Assembly (NCBI GenBank): GCA_030248225.1
Contig: JASANE010011638.1
Location: 1-64,000 of the forward strand
Direction of reading: 5' to 3'
Origin: Trileptium ribeirensis
Lineage: Eukaryota > Nematoda > Enoplea > Enoplida > Thoracostomopsidae
DNA: 64,000 bases
Shown: piece by piece, positions 35,997 to 46,460 of the stretch
Position numbering within the stretch: position 1 is the first letter of the stretch
How the letters are laid out: every line of letters starts with the position of its first letter
Position numbers and translations under genes: made by a program
Notes under the pieces: model-generated
What the model saw: the letters and a program-made list of their open reading frames with translations, nothing else
Told to the model about the DNA's origin: nothing
Database searches by the model: none

Positions 35997-37267
35997 ATGC
36001 CGCTGTTAAAACCCGAACAAGTGAAAGACACTGGAGAAGGTTTATACTTACCACACTTTAGCCGAGAATCAGATAAGAACTTATTGTTCATTATATATCG
36101 ACTGCAGCAACAAGACGACAAATTTGGTCCTATTCGAACATATATACAAAACGAAACTCTTCCCGACGAACCCAAAACGGCTGTCCCACTCATATTGCAA
36201 TCCCACTATTACCGTATCTGCCCTACAACACAAATCTTGTACGAACACCCCATCATACCAAATGATCATCGCCTTAAACTCTGCGTTCCCCGTCGATTTA
36301 TTCCCCATATCTTGAAACATGAACACGATAACCTATTTGGAGGCCATCCTGGCCGTCATCGACTTATGAGTAATTCTATTATTGGGAAAATATGTGTAAA
36401 TATGTTGAAGATTGTGTGAAGAGTTGTGAAACCTGCCAAAAGTCTCGGTAATTTATCTCAGAATGTCCGAGCTGCCCTAGGCGACTTACATCAAGCTAAT
36501 GCCCCAACGCATCAAATGTACGTTGACATCCTTGATATTCGAGTGGAATCCCGTACTGGAAATAAGTACGTTCTTGTTTTCATTGATCAATTTATCAAGT
36601 TTGTTATTGCCGTTGCCATCCCCAGCCAAACAGGTCGCACTGTAGCCCTAGTATGTATTAAAGAGGTTGTCTGCCGACATAGCGCACCTGCTGAACTACT
36701 ATCCGACCAAGGTCTATGTTTCATTTCCGACCTTATGCAAGCCCTATGTACTGAACTATGCACGTTCAAGCGTGGAATGCTAAGTTACAACCCGAAAGCC
36801 AATGGTGAAATAGAGAGATTTAATCGCAGCTTACTTTTCCTGTTACGAGAAGCCCAACCTACTGATAAACATACAACCTGGGATGAACCCTATTGTATAA
36901 TCTCTTATAACTCATCTGTACATACAACCACCCGATACCCTTTTTTCTGTTGATGTACGAATATTATCCCAGAGTCCCAGGAGATACTACTTCACCAGCG
37001 GATTGAAAACGATATCCCGGAGCTGAATATCGTAACAATGTGCAAAGATGGCTTGCCACTGTTAGAGAAAATGCATACCTTTGGATGCAAGCCGCCCGTG
37101 AATACCGTAAGCAATATTATAACCGGAAAACTAAAATTCGTCACTATAAATTCGGAGATGAAGTGTGGGTATATCGATACCACACAACCCCTGGTTTGTC
37201 GCGTAAACTTGAACAAAGATGGTGTGGACCTTACGAAATATTAAAGGTTATACCGCCGTTTCTCTGA
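35997..37267 (+). pseudogene. Integrase: zinc domain, DD35E core, GPY/F-like C-terminus
   Basis: The frame 35997-36419 ends in the H-x-H half of the zinc-binding domain (HEHDNLFGGHPGRH). The Cys pair lies just beyond, in a different frame near 36405-36450. The core frame 36426-36953 has Asp34 (MYVDILDI), Asp94 (LLSDQGLCF) and Glu130 (GEIERFNRS); exactly 35 residues separate Asp94 and Glu130. After a TGA at 36951-36953, the frame 37040-37267 holds a basic region and KLEQRWCGPYEILKV, a GPY/F module typical of Ty3/gypsy integrases. Integrase inserts the element DNA into the host genome; the CTTA duplication flanking this element is its footprint. Confidence 0.9.
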
Positions 37268-37513
37268 ATACGCCTTACAGCGTAAAGCCATGCGAAAAGG
37301 CATCTTGTTCATTTTAATCGTACTAAACCCTGCTGCCGCCCCCTCGTAGTTCCCCAGGTATGGAAGATCCATTACAGAACATAAGTACCTGATGACCACT
37401 TGCAAACGCCATAGGAATATCCTACCGAAACGATCAACGCCGATTGTCTATTCATCCGCGAAGTCCAAGCCGCGGATCCCGAATCTATGGCTCACTCGAT
37501 TAGGGTGAATTCA

Positions 37514-38099
37514 TAGTGACTGCAGGATTTTGTTCGGAGTATATTTAAGCAGGATAATCGGCCCTTGCTGCCCAGGTGGCAGCTAATTCTAAATCGCAGC
37601 GGTTATATGGGCTAGTCGGTGGCGTCCGGTGAGGGAATGGTTCATCCTCAATGGGTAAAATAAATTGGGGTATAAGGATCGGGTTTTCAAACTCATCGAA
37701 TCCTTCCAAAATAGGTCATAATAGTTCATCGGTTCGGCGGTATTCTTTCCGCGTTATGGGCACTGTATGTTCGCCACATCCAGGTAAAGGTTCAGTGTAT
37801 TTATCTGGCACATAGGTTATTAGGATGGGTTTTGGGTAAAAAGTTCTTGGGAAATTCGGGGCCAATCATATTGAGACGTCTGTTAGGGTCAAGAATTGGT
37901 AATCGGTTAGGTATATTCGTATTCATGGCGGCTAGGTGAATATCAGCTTGAGCTTGGGTTAAATTCACTGCAGGCTCGGCGTCATCCGCTGGTTTGGTTT
38001 CATCCGCTTGTTCGCGGGAATGTTCAGGAGCAAATGCTTGTCGCATTTCAGCTACTACTCCAATGCGAGTACCTACAGCATTTGCTGATGTTACCTTAA
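37514..38099 (-). pseudogene. Antisense coding block of unknown function
   Basis: From about 37513 the plus strand stops looking coding, while the minus strand is open from 38099 (at the TTAA where the piggyBac fragment begins) to 37801, and continues coherently after a frame change down to about 37550. It is Pro/Asp/Glu/Asn-rich, for example NTNIPNRLPILDPNRRLN and EGFDEFENPILIPQF. I do not recognise it. It may be an inverted segment of the element or part of a foreign insertion; its 5' end is cut by the piggyBac fragment. Confidence 0.45.
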
Positions 38100-39230
38100 C
38101 CCATTAATGCCGAAGGTTGATTTGGATTACGTATTTACTTTTTCAGTGAAATATCTGTTATATACATGCTTCAGAAAATATCGGATAACTCATTGCTATA
38201 TCCGCACAGTATCTCAGCCAGGATACGTTGGTAGAAAAACCTACCACTGGGCATCCGGACCCACACCATACCACAATCCGAACTGGCTCTAGAAAAAAAA
38301 TTGGAAACCACATTTTGAAACCTTCAAGTCCTAGCGAAAGCCATACACTAGTGTATATGATCAAAATAAGCGACAAATTGTTCAAATAATAGACACCAAC
38401 GGAAAATGAATATATAACGTGATCAAACAAATATATATAAAACAAAAATTTGTCAGTAGTTTCCGATATTGAATGGGTTCTCATTTTGTATGGTAGTTTT
38501 GCATACATTCTGGATGCAGTGCAACGCGGCATTTTGAGCAGGACCATTTGGTGCGCCCACTGCAGTGCTTGCACCGTGCCGCAGTATTTCCCGAATCAAC
38601 TGTCCAGTGATCTCGTCTGTCATATCGAAGTTCTTGGCCTGAAATGGTATTAGGAATAATCAGGGGCGCTTTCCCTGGCCGCGGCATAGTTCCGTAGGTT
38701 TCAAGCAAAGAAGTAGCGACATATCTCATGAACCACAAAAAGTCACTATCTGCTTTATTTTGTTTGAAGCAAAGATATGAGTTCATCAGACAGGTCTTTA
38801 TGCACCAATTGAAATAAGGCCACCACCATTTCTTACTCCGAATTGCAATAGGATACATGTTCAAGTAAGTATCGGCCAAATCTCCACCGCCCATTCGACG
38901 ATTATAAACAGACACGGCATTTGGTATTGATATGTCAATATAACTTTTTGATGTCTGGGAAAAGCGTTTAGCTGAGGATATGGGTTCTAAATGATGGCAA
39001 TTGGACGCAATTGTGACCACATTATTATCGTTCCAGCGTATAACCTCGACGCCATTCGAAGATACCCGTTCATGCGATCCTCTTGGCTTTAGAAACATAG
39101 GTTTTTTAGCCGGAAGAGGTATGCCTCCACACATATTGTCACGAATTGTTCCAGTACCGCCAATAATTCTCTTTGACATCTCCAAAAGAAGAGACACAGA
39201 CGTAAACAAATGCCACCTACCGCCCCTGTA
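38096..39230 (-). mobile_element. Nested piggyBac fragment
   Basis: It starts at the TTAA 38096-38099 followed by CCCATTAATGCC, a plausible piggyBac tip, and carries the C-terminal half of a piggyBac transposase on the minus strand. The other end is truncated near 39230, where the retroelement's plus-strand coding resumes. It is a different family from the element at 6209-8611: different tip and different transposase. Confidence 0.75.
38481..39209 (-). pseudogene. piggyBac transposase, C-terminal half (family 2)
   Basis: A clean 242-residue frame. It begins right after the position of the second catalytic Asp (FTSVSLLLEM), has GGTGTIRDNMCGGIP, then the third-Asp block RRMGGGDLADTYLNMYPI and the KKWWWPYFNWCI helix, and ends with an intact cysteine-rich zinc-binding domain (CKHCSGRTKWSCSKC, then CMQNYH). 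The N-terminal half, including the first two catalytic aspartates, is absent, so it is a dead fragment, although the remaining frame has no stops, indicating a fairly young insertion. Confidence 0.85.
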
Positions 39231-40620
39231 TCAGCGCTATCATAATATACGTACCGTGAAGAACCCATACAGCCTGAGCCTTTTCACAGGAAGACGAACC
39301 AATTCCTCGATATCGTGCACCGTCCGCTGACGATTCCCTATATCAAAATTATTCCAGTAATGCTTCGATGGATTCTGAACTCAATGTACCTGTAACCCAA
39401 CCTCGTTCATTTAGTCGACTTCGTCCACCGAATGACTTGTCTCCCGTGCGACCTGCACCATCTTCCCCATTATTTCGAGATGATCACATTACACCTTACT
39501 ACCTTCGATCTCGAGTTACCCAAACTGAACCACAATTAAACCACCCAGACGACCTAAGACAACACACATGAAAGACTCCCCCACCCCAGAAACCGCATTT
39601 ATAGGAAGACACACTAGAATAAAAGTAGCTATGGAAGCCGTAAAAGACTTCATAGCTGAGGAAGAGGAACGGAGACGTAGAGCACTAAAAGGAACACAAA
39701 CAAGTTCTCAGACTGCCACTTAACTTTTGAAACACTTCACAGGAAGCACAGCACCCATATCAAGGTCCACACACTCTCTATACGAACAAGTCCAACCCCT
39801 TTTGGAGGACACAATTAGTAGGCCCCGTCGTCGCCGACCTCCAAAGCAAACAATAGTAATTGAACGTGCATCAGAAGAATCAGAACCTGAGATAAATAGA
39901 ATTAGATAAGGAATTGCCCGAGTACTCAGTAGTGACGAATCTACCCCAAACGCTTCACTGGAACACATCTCTATGCGCAGGCAAGATCCTGCACCGCAAC
40001 GTGGTATACACGTAAACCCGCGTACTATTAATAATATTAAGCAAACAACCGCAATTACGACCGCACTCAAGCATATGCAAACCGCAACTAACGTTACTTG
40101 GACCAGATCTGGACCTTTATGACGCCAAAAATGGGAACAGATACTTATTACCTACGTGGACCTATGTTGTCGCAGAAAGATAATGCAAACCGGACACACC
40201 CAATACCTGTAACTAGAAGAAAGGAGCCTACCAGAAGAGAGGACATGGAAACTAATCGCAATGAAATGCCGTATATGCATGCCTGAGACCGCCGTTTTCA
40301 ACCGATGAATACAATTCCGGCCGCTGAAGCCTTTCGTAGAAGGACGCAACGACCTAGTGATGACCGTGATGGTCGAACCCAAACTTTTCCTTCCCGATCG
40401 CCGACACATGTCGATGCTTCAGACAAACAATCAAGAAGCCGAACGTTGTATTCGCCCTATTTAGATTTTATGGACCAACCTGGAGTCGAACATAATATTC
40501 GACACCACCCCGAAAGAATTCCGCACTACCCGTGGGGACGTAGCACGCTACGCCCTGAATACTTTGGACCTCCGGCCGTTCGAACACCGCGACCACCGTC
40601 CCGTCGAGGACGACACTAGC
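39231..40620 (+). pseudogene. Pro/Arg-rich linker region after integrase
   Basis: Several consecutive plus-strand frames (39368-39571; 39727-39909; 40305-40619) share a low-complexity, Pro/Arg/Ser/Asp-rich composition, such as RSFSRLRPPNDLSPVRPAP and RTPRPPSRRGRH. They are separated by stops and frame changes. This looks like one long disordered, partly basic polyprotein segment between integrase and the NADAR domain. No domain is recognised. Confidence 0.5.
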
Positions 40621-40725
40621 CGTCTTGACGTCGCTGATCAATACTAATCCCGTTACAGACTTCGAGCTCCAACCCCAAAATACACCTTGAAGAACTGTCA
40701 GTAACGACGAAGTGTTTAACTCTAC

Positions 40726-41310
40726 ATGAATTACCTCAAAGAACCAAAGCGACTTGCTGATATCAGCAGATCAAAAGAAAATTCCGTTTATGTGCCATGT
40801 TACTTCATCGACTATTCGAAGCCGATCGAAGTTTTTCTTTCAAAAGACACTCGATGGCCTAAGTTGTCGAACATGGCCTCTCTGGAACAAACAATTCAAC
40901 ATTACCCAATCGAATATAGTTCTACGGAACAAGGATACCAATTACTCGTCACTTACCTTTTCACCGAGAATCAAGCTGGACGAGACATGGAAGATCATCT
41001 TAAATTGGGAACTCGAGATCTCAAATCCATTGTTCCACAAATTAAAGAACCATTTTTGGATGAGGTAAACACCCAAGTTCTCCGTCCCGTACTGCCTCAT
41101 CTACTGAAAACTGTACTACTTCGCAAGTTCGACTTGCCTGTTTTCAAGAATACGCTATTGTCCACAGGAGACGCCCAGCTACTGGAAGCCGATCCTACCG
41201 ATAGCTTCTGGGGCATGGCGTCGGGCCACAAGATTTTCAAATGGGCCGCCACCTAAAGAACTGTCATAACGTAATGGGGCGATTATTACAAAAAGTCCAC
41301 ACCTTCCACA
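40726..41310 (+). pseudogene. NADAR (YbiA-like) domain carried by the retroelement
   Basis: The frame 40726-41256 (176 residues) has the NADAR signature in order: FLSKDTRWPKLSNMAS, a short insert, YSSTEQGYQ with the conserved Glu, a helical segment with RDLKSIV, LLKTVLLRKF, LLSTGDAQLLEADPTDSFWG with the conserved Trp. The final NxxG..LL..V strand (HNVMGRLLQKVHT) lies in the next frame (41241 on), so there is one frameshift near 41240. The residue after FWG differs from the Asp/Gly seen in many family members (here WGMASG). NADAR proteins process ADP-ribosylated or NAD-derived substrates; YbiA acts in riboflavin-intermediate disposal and bacterial relatives remove ADP-ribose from guanine. What it would do for a retroelement is unknown; countering host ADP-ribosylation is a hypothesis. 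Confidence 0.8.
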
Positions 41311-41319
41311 GAGACGGAT

Positions 41320-41699
41320 TTGTCTCATGGCCTACAACTCTTATTCTCGGCGATGCTACCGCCGCCCCGTTATTAAAGCTCAATGAAAGGCCTATGGAAT
41401 TTCTCATTCGGATGGCCACTTGTTTGCTTACCCCACAAATTAAAACTTTTGTCATTTTAGGCGGATATATATCTGCCCTGCGGAAGAAAGCCGTAGAAAA
41501 TCAACCGTTAGATTCTCCTCGCCATGTTTTACGGCAAATGAGACGCTACAAGTGTGCCTTTCATTACTTACTGTTTGACTTTACTATAGCCACTATAACA
41601 CCACCCCCCACCTTATTGGAAAGAAGAATCAGACATGACCACTTGGTCGACCGAATTTCAGAAGGACCATGCCGGATTTTATTTCACCCACCCCCATAG
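41320..41699 (+). pseudogene. SGNH/GDSL-hydrolase-like segment after NADAR
   Basis: In the frame 41241-41699, right after NADAR, comes SWPTTLILGDATAAPLLK, shaped like block I of SGNH hydrolases (hydrophobic strand then GDS-x). Some 40 residues later comes KTFVILGGYISAL, shaped like block III (strand then GG-x-N). The nucleophile Ser would be Ala here and the block III Asn is absent, so if this is an SGNH fold it is catalytically dead or decayed. SGNH-type esterases are known in other retroelements (for example CR1 ORF1). The assignment rests on only two short blocks. Confidence 0.4.
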
Positions 41700-43796
41700 G
41701 TTGCGAAAAATAAAGATACCGGCTTCCCTATGGAACTTCAGTTACCGGAAGCGTGGAACTATTATAATAACAATGCAAATAAGTTACAAGAACCGACAAA
41801 TAATAAGAATTTCGTGGATCACCTGAGCCAATGGCTAGAAAATCAGATAAAATGAAAACGTCAAATTTCTAAGACCTAAAATAAAGCTAAGATAATGAAA
41901 TGGAAAAAGACAACCCGTTATGAACCGTTCATTGTGGTATCATATAATTGTTATGTTCATTATCGTATTGATTGTATACGAATTGTGGTGTTCTGTATGT
42001 ATCTATATTTCGTTGTAGTGCCTTAATTGTACTCGTATATGTAGTCCTATTCCGTATAAAGCTATTTAGATATCCAAAATCTGGTGCAAGAATCAAAATT
42101 AGCGAGGACTTAGTGACGTTAGAGGACTCGAGAGTTAGTTATTAAGTCTGGTAACTCTCCAGTTTAAGACGAGAAATTAGCGAGATTCCCTAGTATTTCT
42201 CAAGGTGTCGAATCCTCTAGTATTGGGAGGACTCTTGAGAAAGGGTCCCTTAACTCCCAATTCCAAGCAAATGCCCCTTTGCCCCCGTACCTCCTAAACC
42301 TCTTTTCACAAGTTTTTCCCCAATTTTAACCTAAGTTTCTGGTTAAACACTGGTTGTGAAAGCAGCTTTGTAAAGAAAAAGCCCTTATCAGTAACTATAC
42401 TAAAACTATTACTACCTCAAACTACTCTAACGTCCACTTACGGTCAAATCCACTCTCGGTGCGTCATAAAAAAGAAGACGATCCATCTCCAATTGTTCAA
42501 TTATTTTATGAGTAGGTTCCTATACAGGAACCCCGTTTTAGCCGAGAGAGTAATCCCAGAAGCTTACCAAAACGCCAAGAGAAAAGCGCAAAGGAAACCC
42601 AGCCGATTGAGGAAAATATCCTCACAAAACGAAAGCCCCATCACGAAAGGGCCAATTTCACCGGGCCTAAATAAGAAGACCGAATACAACCAAATGGAAC
42701 CCTAATACTGGTTCCTAGTAACACCAACAGGCCATAAAAAACCACGAGAATGAAACAGATTTTCACAAAATTTCACGAAAACTCCCAAAATTTTGACATT
42801 TTAGCTTATGGATACTTGAAGTAAGCTTCAAGTATGCTTATCTCCAAACGTGGTGAACTTAATAAATTCATTTTTAACCACCTCTTAAGAAACTGACGAT
42901 TGTCACTGTGATACTTGCCTCAGCATTGACTAGTGTGATAATAGTCCGGTGAACTGACGACAAAGACTCAAATAACTGTTACACGAAATGCAAGTTTTTA
43001 GAAAGATCGAGGCACAGCGGTCCTGTTTAAAACGCCAAGAAAAATCATAAAACCCCGGTAAAAGGTCAAAATACCCCCCTAAAAATTAAGTGAAGGACTT
43101 GAAGACCATCGACCATTTCTTGGCGAACTGCAGACATTTTCACCAATTTCAGAACAAAATCAAGAAAATCCTGAATAAACCACACAAAAGTAGACCAAAG
43201 AAAACATAATAATTGAACACTTGTAAAACTAATAATTAATTTAAAACTGCGATTTTGATATTGACAGCGGTCACAAATGAAACCCCGTAAACCGCTGGTC
43301 GAAAATATCGCTAAAGCCCCGAGAAAATTTAATTTTCAGATTGTACCATAGTTTACAATTGTTATTGATATTATTTTATTAATAATTGTAAATATCTTGA
43401 CTTTAGCGACTGTGGAGGCTTGGGTACGTTGGCTCTTAGGGCCTTGTGTCCCCACAGGTACGCAGGGTCTCAAGTTTTTGAAGGGCTCATGACTCCAGTG
43501 AGCCCACTTTTCTTGAAAGAATAGTGTCACAACCCTCACGGCCGTGAAGGGAAATTTACACGTAGAAACACCCTAATAACTTATTCTATTAGAATACCGT
43601 ACAGATAGCCTGCAGTAATCGGAAAGTAGTACGCTGGAAACCGATCGCGAACCTAAAAGATCTGAATGAACAGCCCAATAGAAAAACCCAAGGCGAACTT
43701 AAAAAAACCCTTTGTTAAAACCCACCTTAGAACTTTCACTTAATATTCCCACCCCAAGTAAAGAGTCAAACAATTATCCTTTAAAAATTTAAGAGA
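41700..43796 (+). other. 3' untranslated part of the giant element
   Basis: No recognised gene. A short Lys/Arg-rich frame (42493-42705) has no motif. Inverted GAGGACT/AGTCCTC-type pieces occur around 42100-42240, and a hairpin lies at 42812-42835. Directly before the 3' LTR the sequence is AAATTTAAGAGA, a weak candidate polypurine tract. Confidence 0.5.
42812..42835. repeat. Hairpin, 10-bp perfect arms
   Basis: ATACTTGAAG and CTTCAAGTAT are perfect inverted arms separated by TAAG. It lies about 1 kb before the 3' LTR. No poly-U tail follows and a function is unknown. Confidence 0.7.
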
Positions 43797-45289
43797 TGCA
43801 ACAGATCCATGCTGGATCGTTACGAGATAGATTAATCCTGGCCACATGCCAATAGACAACATTTATGAATTTGAGTTACTGATGTTCTCTTTAATTGAAT
43901 CCCCAGCGACAACGGCTGCAGGAACGCGAAAACAATTGGTTCTAACGGAAACCCGTCACGACCGTCCTCACAAGTGACGACCACAAAAAATATTGGCTGT
44001 CGTCCTATAGCGAACAGCAGATAAGTAACATTACCGAAAAATATAAGTACAAAAATAAAATATCAAAATTAACAGTGTTCAATGTTATTATGGACGCTGG
44101 AGATTTATCCACATAAAACTTGTTTTAAAATGTAAATTTCGAATACTCGGGCTTGAGGGTCTTTGCGGCTCCGGCCCATAACTCCGGAACCGTTGAGAAA
44201 TCGCGAATAAAGAACTTAATAATTTCGATGCAGAATTTTTCACTCTTTACAATGAGACCAGTCCCGTGGATATCGGATCAGGATACATGGACTTATTAGG
44301 AACTAACTAAATATACCCCTGAAAACTGAGTAGAAATAATAAGTATATTTAATTAGATATTTTAGCGAATAATCAACATACAACCATACAAATGGCGTCG
44401 TTGCAATCCTTAGACACGAAGCTTTCATTTGAGCCCGAAACGCAACTGCTTTGCCCACTTTCGGGTACCGGTTCCCTTGAAAATTGAGGAAATTATTCCC
44501 CGATAGGCGTGTAATCCATCATTGGACTCCTCTCACTACATCCAGCGCAACAATATGCCCCTCATCCTACAAAAAGGCAACCCGAACTCGCGGGAGCCAC
44601 ATAAAACACTTTATCTATGAAATTTACCACGGGCTCGCCCGAGAACTCACTTCCCCATTTTTCGTCCTAGAATGGACCTGTTACATATCAAAATGCTCGG
44701 CTGGAAGAACCGACCCGAATCCGAGATTCGTGTGGCACTTTGGCCATCACTGGGGGAATGAGACACTGTTACGTTCTTTTCCCCTTGTTTGTTTACTTAG
44801 CCGCATCTCTTTTCCGTGAACGCTGGTCCAAACTACATAAGTATATATGTTGATATATAAGTTTATACGAAATAAATACAAATATTTTATACTAAGCTAA
44901 AAGTTTGATATTGATTGTATATTAAATTTATTCGCTGGATGTGGACGTCCAGCTTTTGTTTTTATTATTTTCTACCAACACCGGGCTAAATTTCATTATT
45001 GTATTTATTAATAAATAAATTTCGATTTAAAATTTATATAAAGTTTGGGTTTTGATAGAAGTTTCGAGAAACTTCTTATCAGTAAGCAAACACGTTTAAT
45101 ATAAATTTTATATTACACTTTAAGTTTTATATCAAAGTTATTGAGATCAAGTACCGAATATTTAGCTTTTGTGTAAATAAGCTTGACCTTCCAAGCTAAA
45201 TATTAAGTAAAAAATAAACTAAATTTAGTTAATATAAATTTGGCAAGCTAAGTATTTAAATTAAGTTCGACAATTTGAATTATAAACAA

Positions 45290-46460
45290 GGTGCCCGCAG
45301 GTGTAATGGTAAAAAATCTCAGGTTTTCCCAGGTTATTTTGGTAAAAATCCCAGGTTTTTGTTGCAGGGATTCCAGCTTTTTCTACTAGAGTACATTCTC
45401 ACCGTTCCGCGGGTAAGCTGCTACAACAGAATTAATGACGCTATAAAGTTCACTAACTGTCATTGCAGTTGTTTCCGGAGGTCTTCCAGTTGATGACTGA
45501 GCTCTCGTTGCTGTTGTTTCGATTGTGCAACCAATGCTGCTCGTTTCGCTTGCAATTCCTCAATTTGGTCGTTGACTCGCTTCTTAGTCCGTCGCTCGTC
45601 TGCCATCTCCTTGCTTTCGGCGGTACGCTTTGTGTCGAGAGCATGTCGATACGCAGCCCGGGAGCCACGTACTGACTTTATCATATCGGGAGTAACTGGA
45701 ACTCCTGTAGGGCCACTATGGGAGTGAACGGCGTCGTATACAATACGCTGCGCCACAAGCGAATTCTCGTGAAGGTTTTCTACCAGCATGTCCTTATTCA
45801 CGGAAAACCCCGACTCAACCGACGCTTGACCGTGTGACATCACCAATACCATTTTGACGACGCGGAATAGGTCGGCAAAATCGTCATCACCGTTAAACAG
45901 TTGCGCATAAAAATTGTCCAACCGGATTGAATTGTCGAAACTCTTGACATGCTGGAAGGTTGCGCCGTTACAAAATTCGTCGAATTGGCGTATAGCTTTG
46001 TCAGCTGAAGCAGCTGGCAATTTATCTGCAGTCACCAATGACTCCAGGATAAGCTGGAACCGAGATTTGGCCAGAGAAGATTGCATGGAAAGCAACTTGG
46101 AAGATAACGCGCTGCACGCTCGAACAAACTGATACGACAAGGGAGATTTAGCCGCAATCTTTTGTGCCACCACTAGTAGAAATTTCCTACAATCGCTATA
46201 TGTCCCTTGTACTTTCGATGGCTATTGAGTGCCTGCACACCCATATTACTGAGGCTGAACACCTTCGGGCAAATAGAGCATCCAGCTTTATTTGGGTCGC
46301 CGACTACTACTACTGAATTCGCACAGTAATCTCGGAAAAAATCCCAGGTTTTTTCTCAGAAAATCCCAGGTTTTTCCCTTTTTTTTCACTACGGGCCTCG
46401 AACTCCCAGGTTTTCCCAGGTTTGTCGTCGAATCCCAGGTTTTCCCAGGTAGCGGGCACC
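45290..46460 (-). mobile_element. hAT-like internally deleted transposon nested in the 3' LTR
   Basis: The insertion is absent from the 5' LTR. Its tips are GGTGCCCGC at 45290 and GCGGGCACC ending 46460, perfect 9-bp inverted repeats. Flanks (ATTATAAACAA on the left, CAGTATAAAG on the right) share TATAA but I could not settle an 8-bp duplication. Both ends are crowded with (T)CCCAGGTTTT motifs, about three at the left and six at the right, all in the same orientation. A transposase-like frame occupies the middle. Confidence 0.75.
45460..46173 (-). CDS. hAT-like transposase C-terminal part with coiled coil
   Basis: A 237-residue intact frame. Residues around 105-140 contain VLVMSHGQASVESGFSVNKD followed by MLVENLHENSLVAQRIVYD, resembling the C-terminal dimerisation region of hAT transposases. 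The last ~60 residues form a Lys/Arg/Gln/Glu-rich coiled coil (TKKRVNDQIEELQAKRAALV). The DDE core is missing, so it cannot transpose on its own. In a different frame upstream (about 46205-46300, minus strand) is a C2H2-type finger, CSICPKVF with two later His, probably the original N-terminal DNA-binding finger. Confidence 0.6.
   Translation of the reverse strand: MVAQKIAAKSPLSYQFVRACSALSSKLLSMQSSLAKSRFQLILESLVTADKLPAASADKAIRQFDEFCNGATFQHVKSFDNSIRLDNFYAQLFNGDDDFADLFRVVKMVLVMSHGQASVESGFSVNKDMLVENLHENSLVAQRIVYDAVHSHSGPTGVPVTPDMIKSVRGSRAAYRHALDTKRTAESKEMADERRTKKRVNDQIEELQAKRAALVAQSKQQQRELSHQLEDLRKQLQ

Noticed and set aside
39720..40070. Minus-strand 116-codon frame with a hydrophobic start, possible membrane protein
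   Set aside because: It is the complement of the Pro/Arg-rich plus-strand coding region of the retroelement; a shadow.
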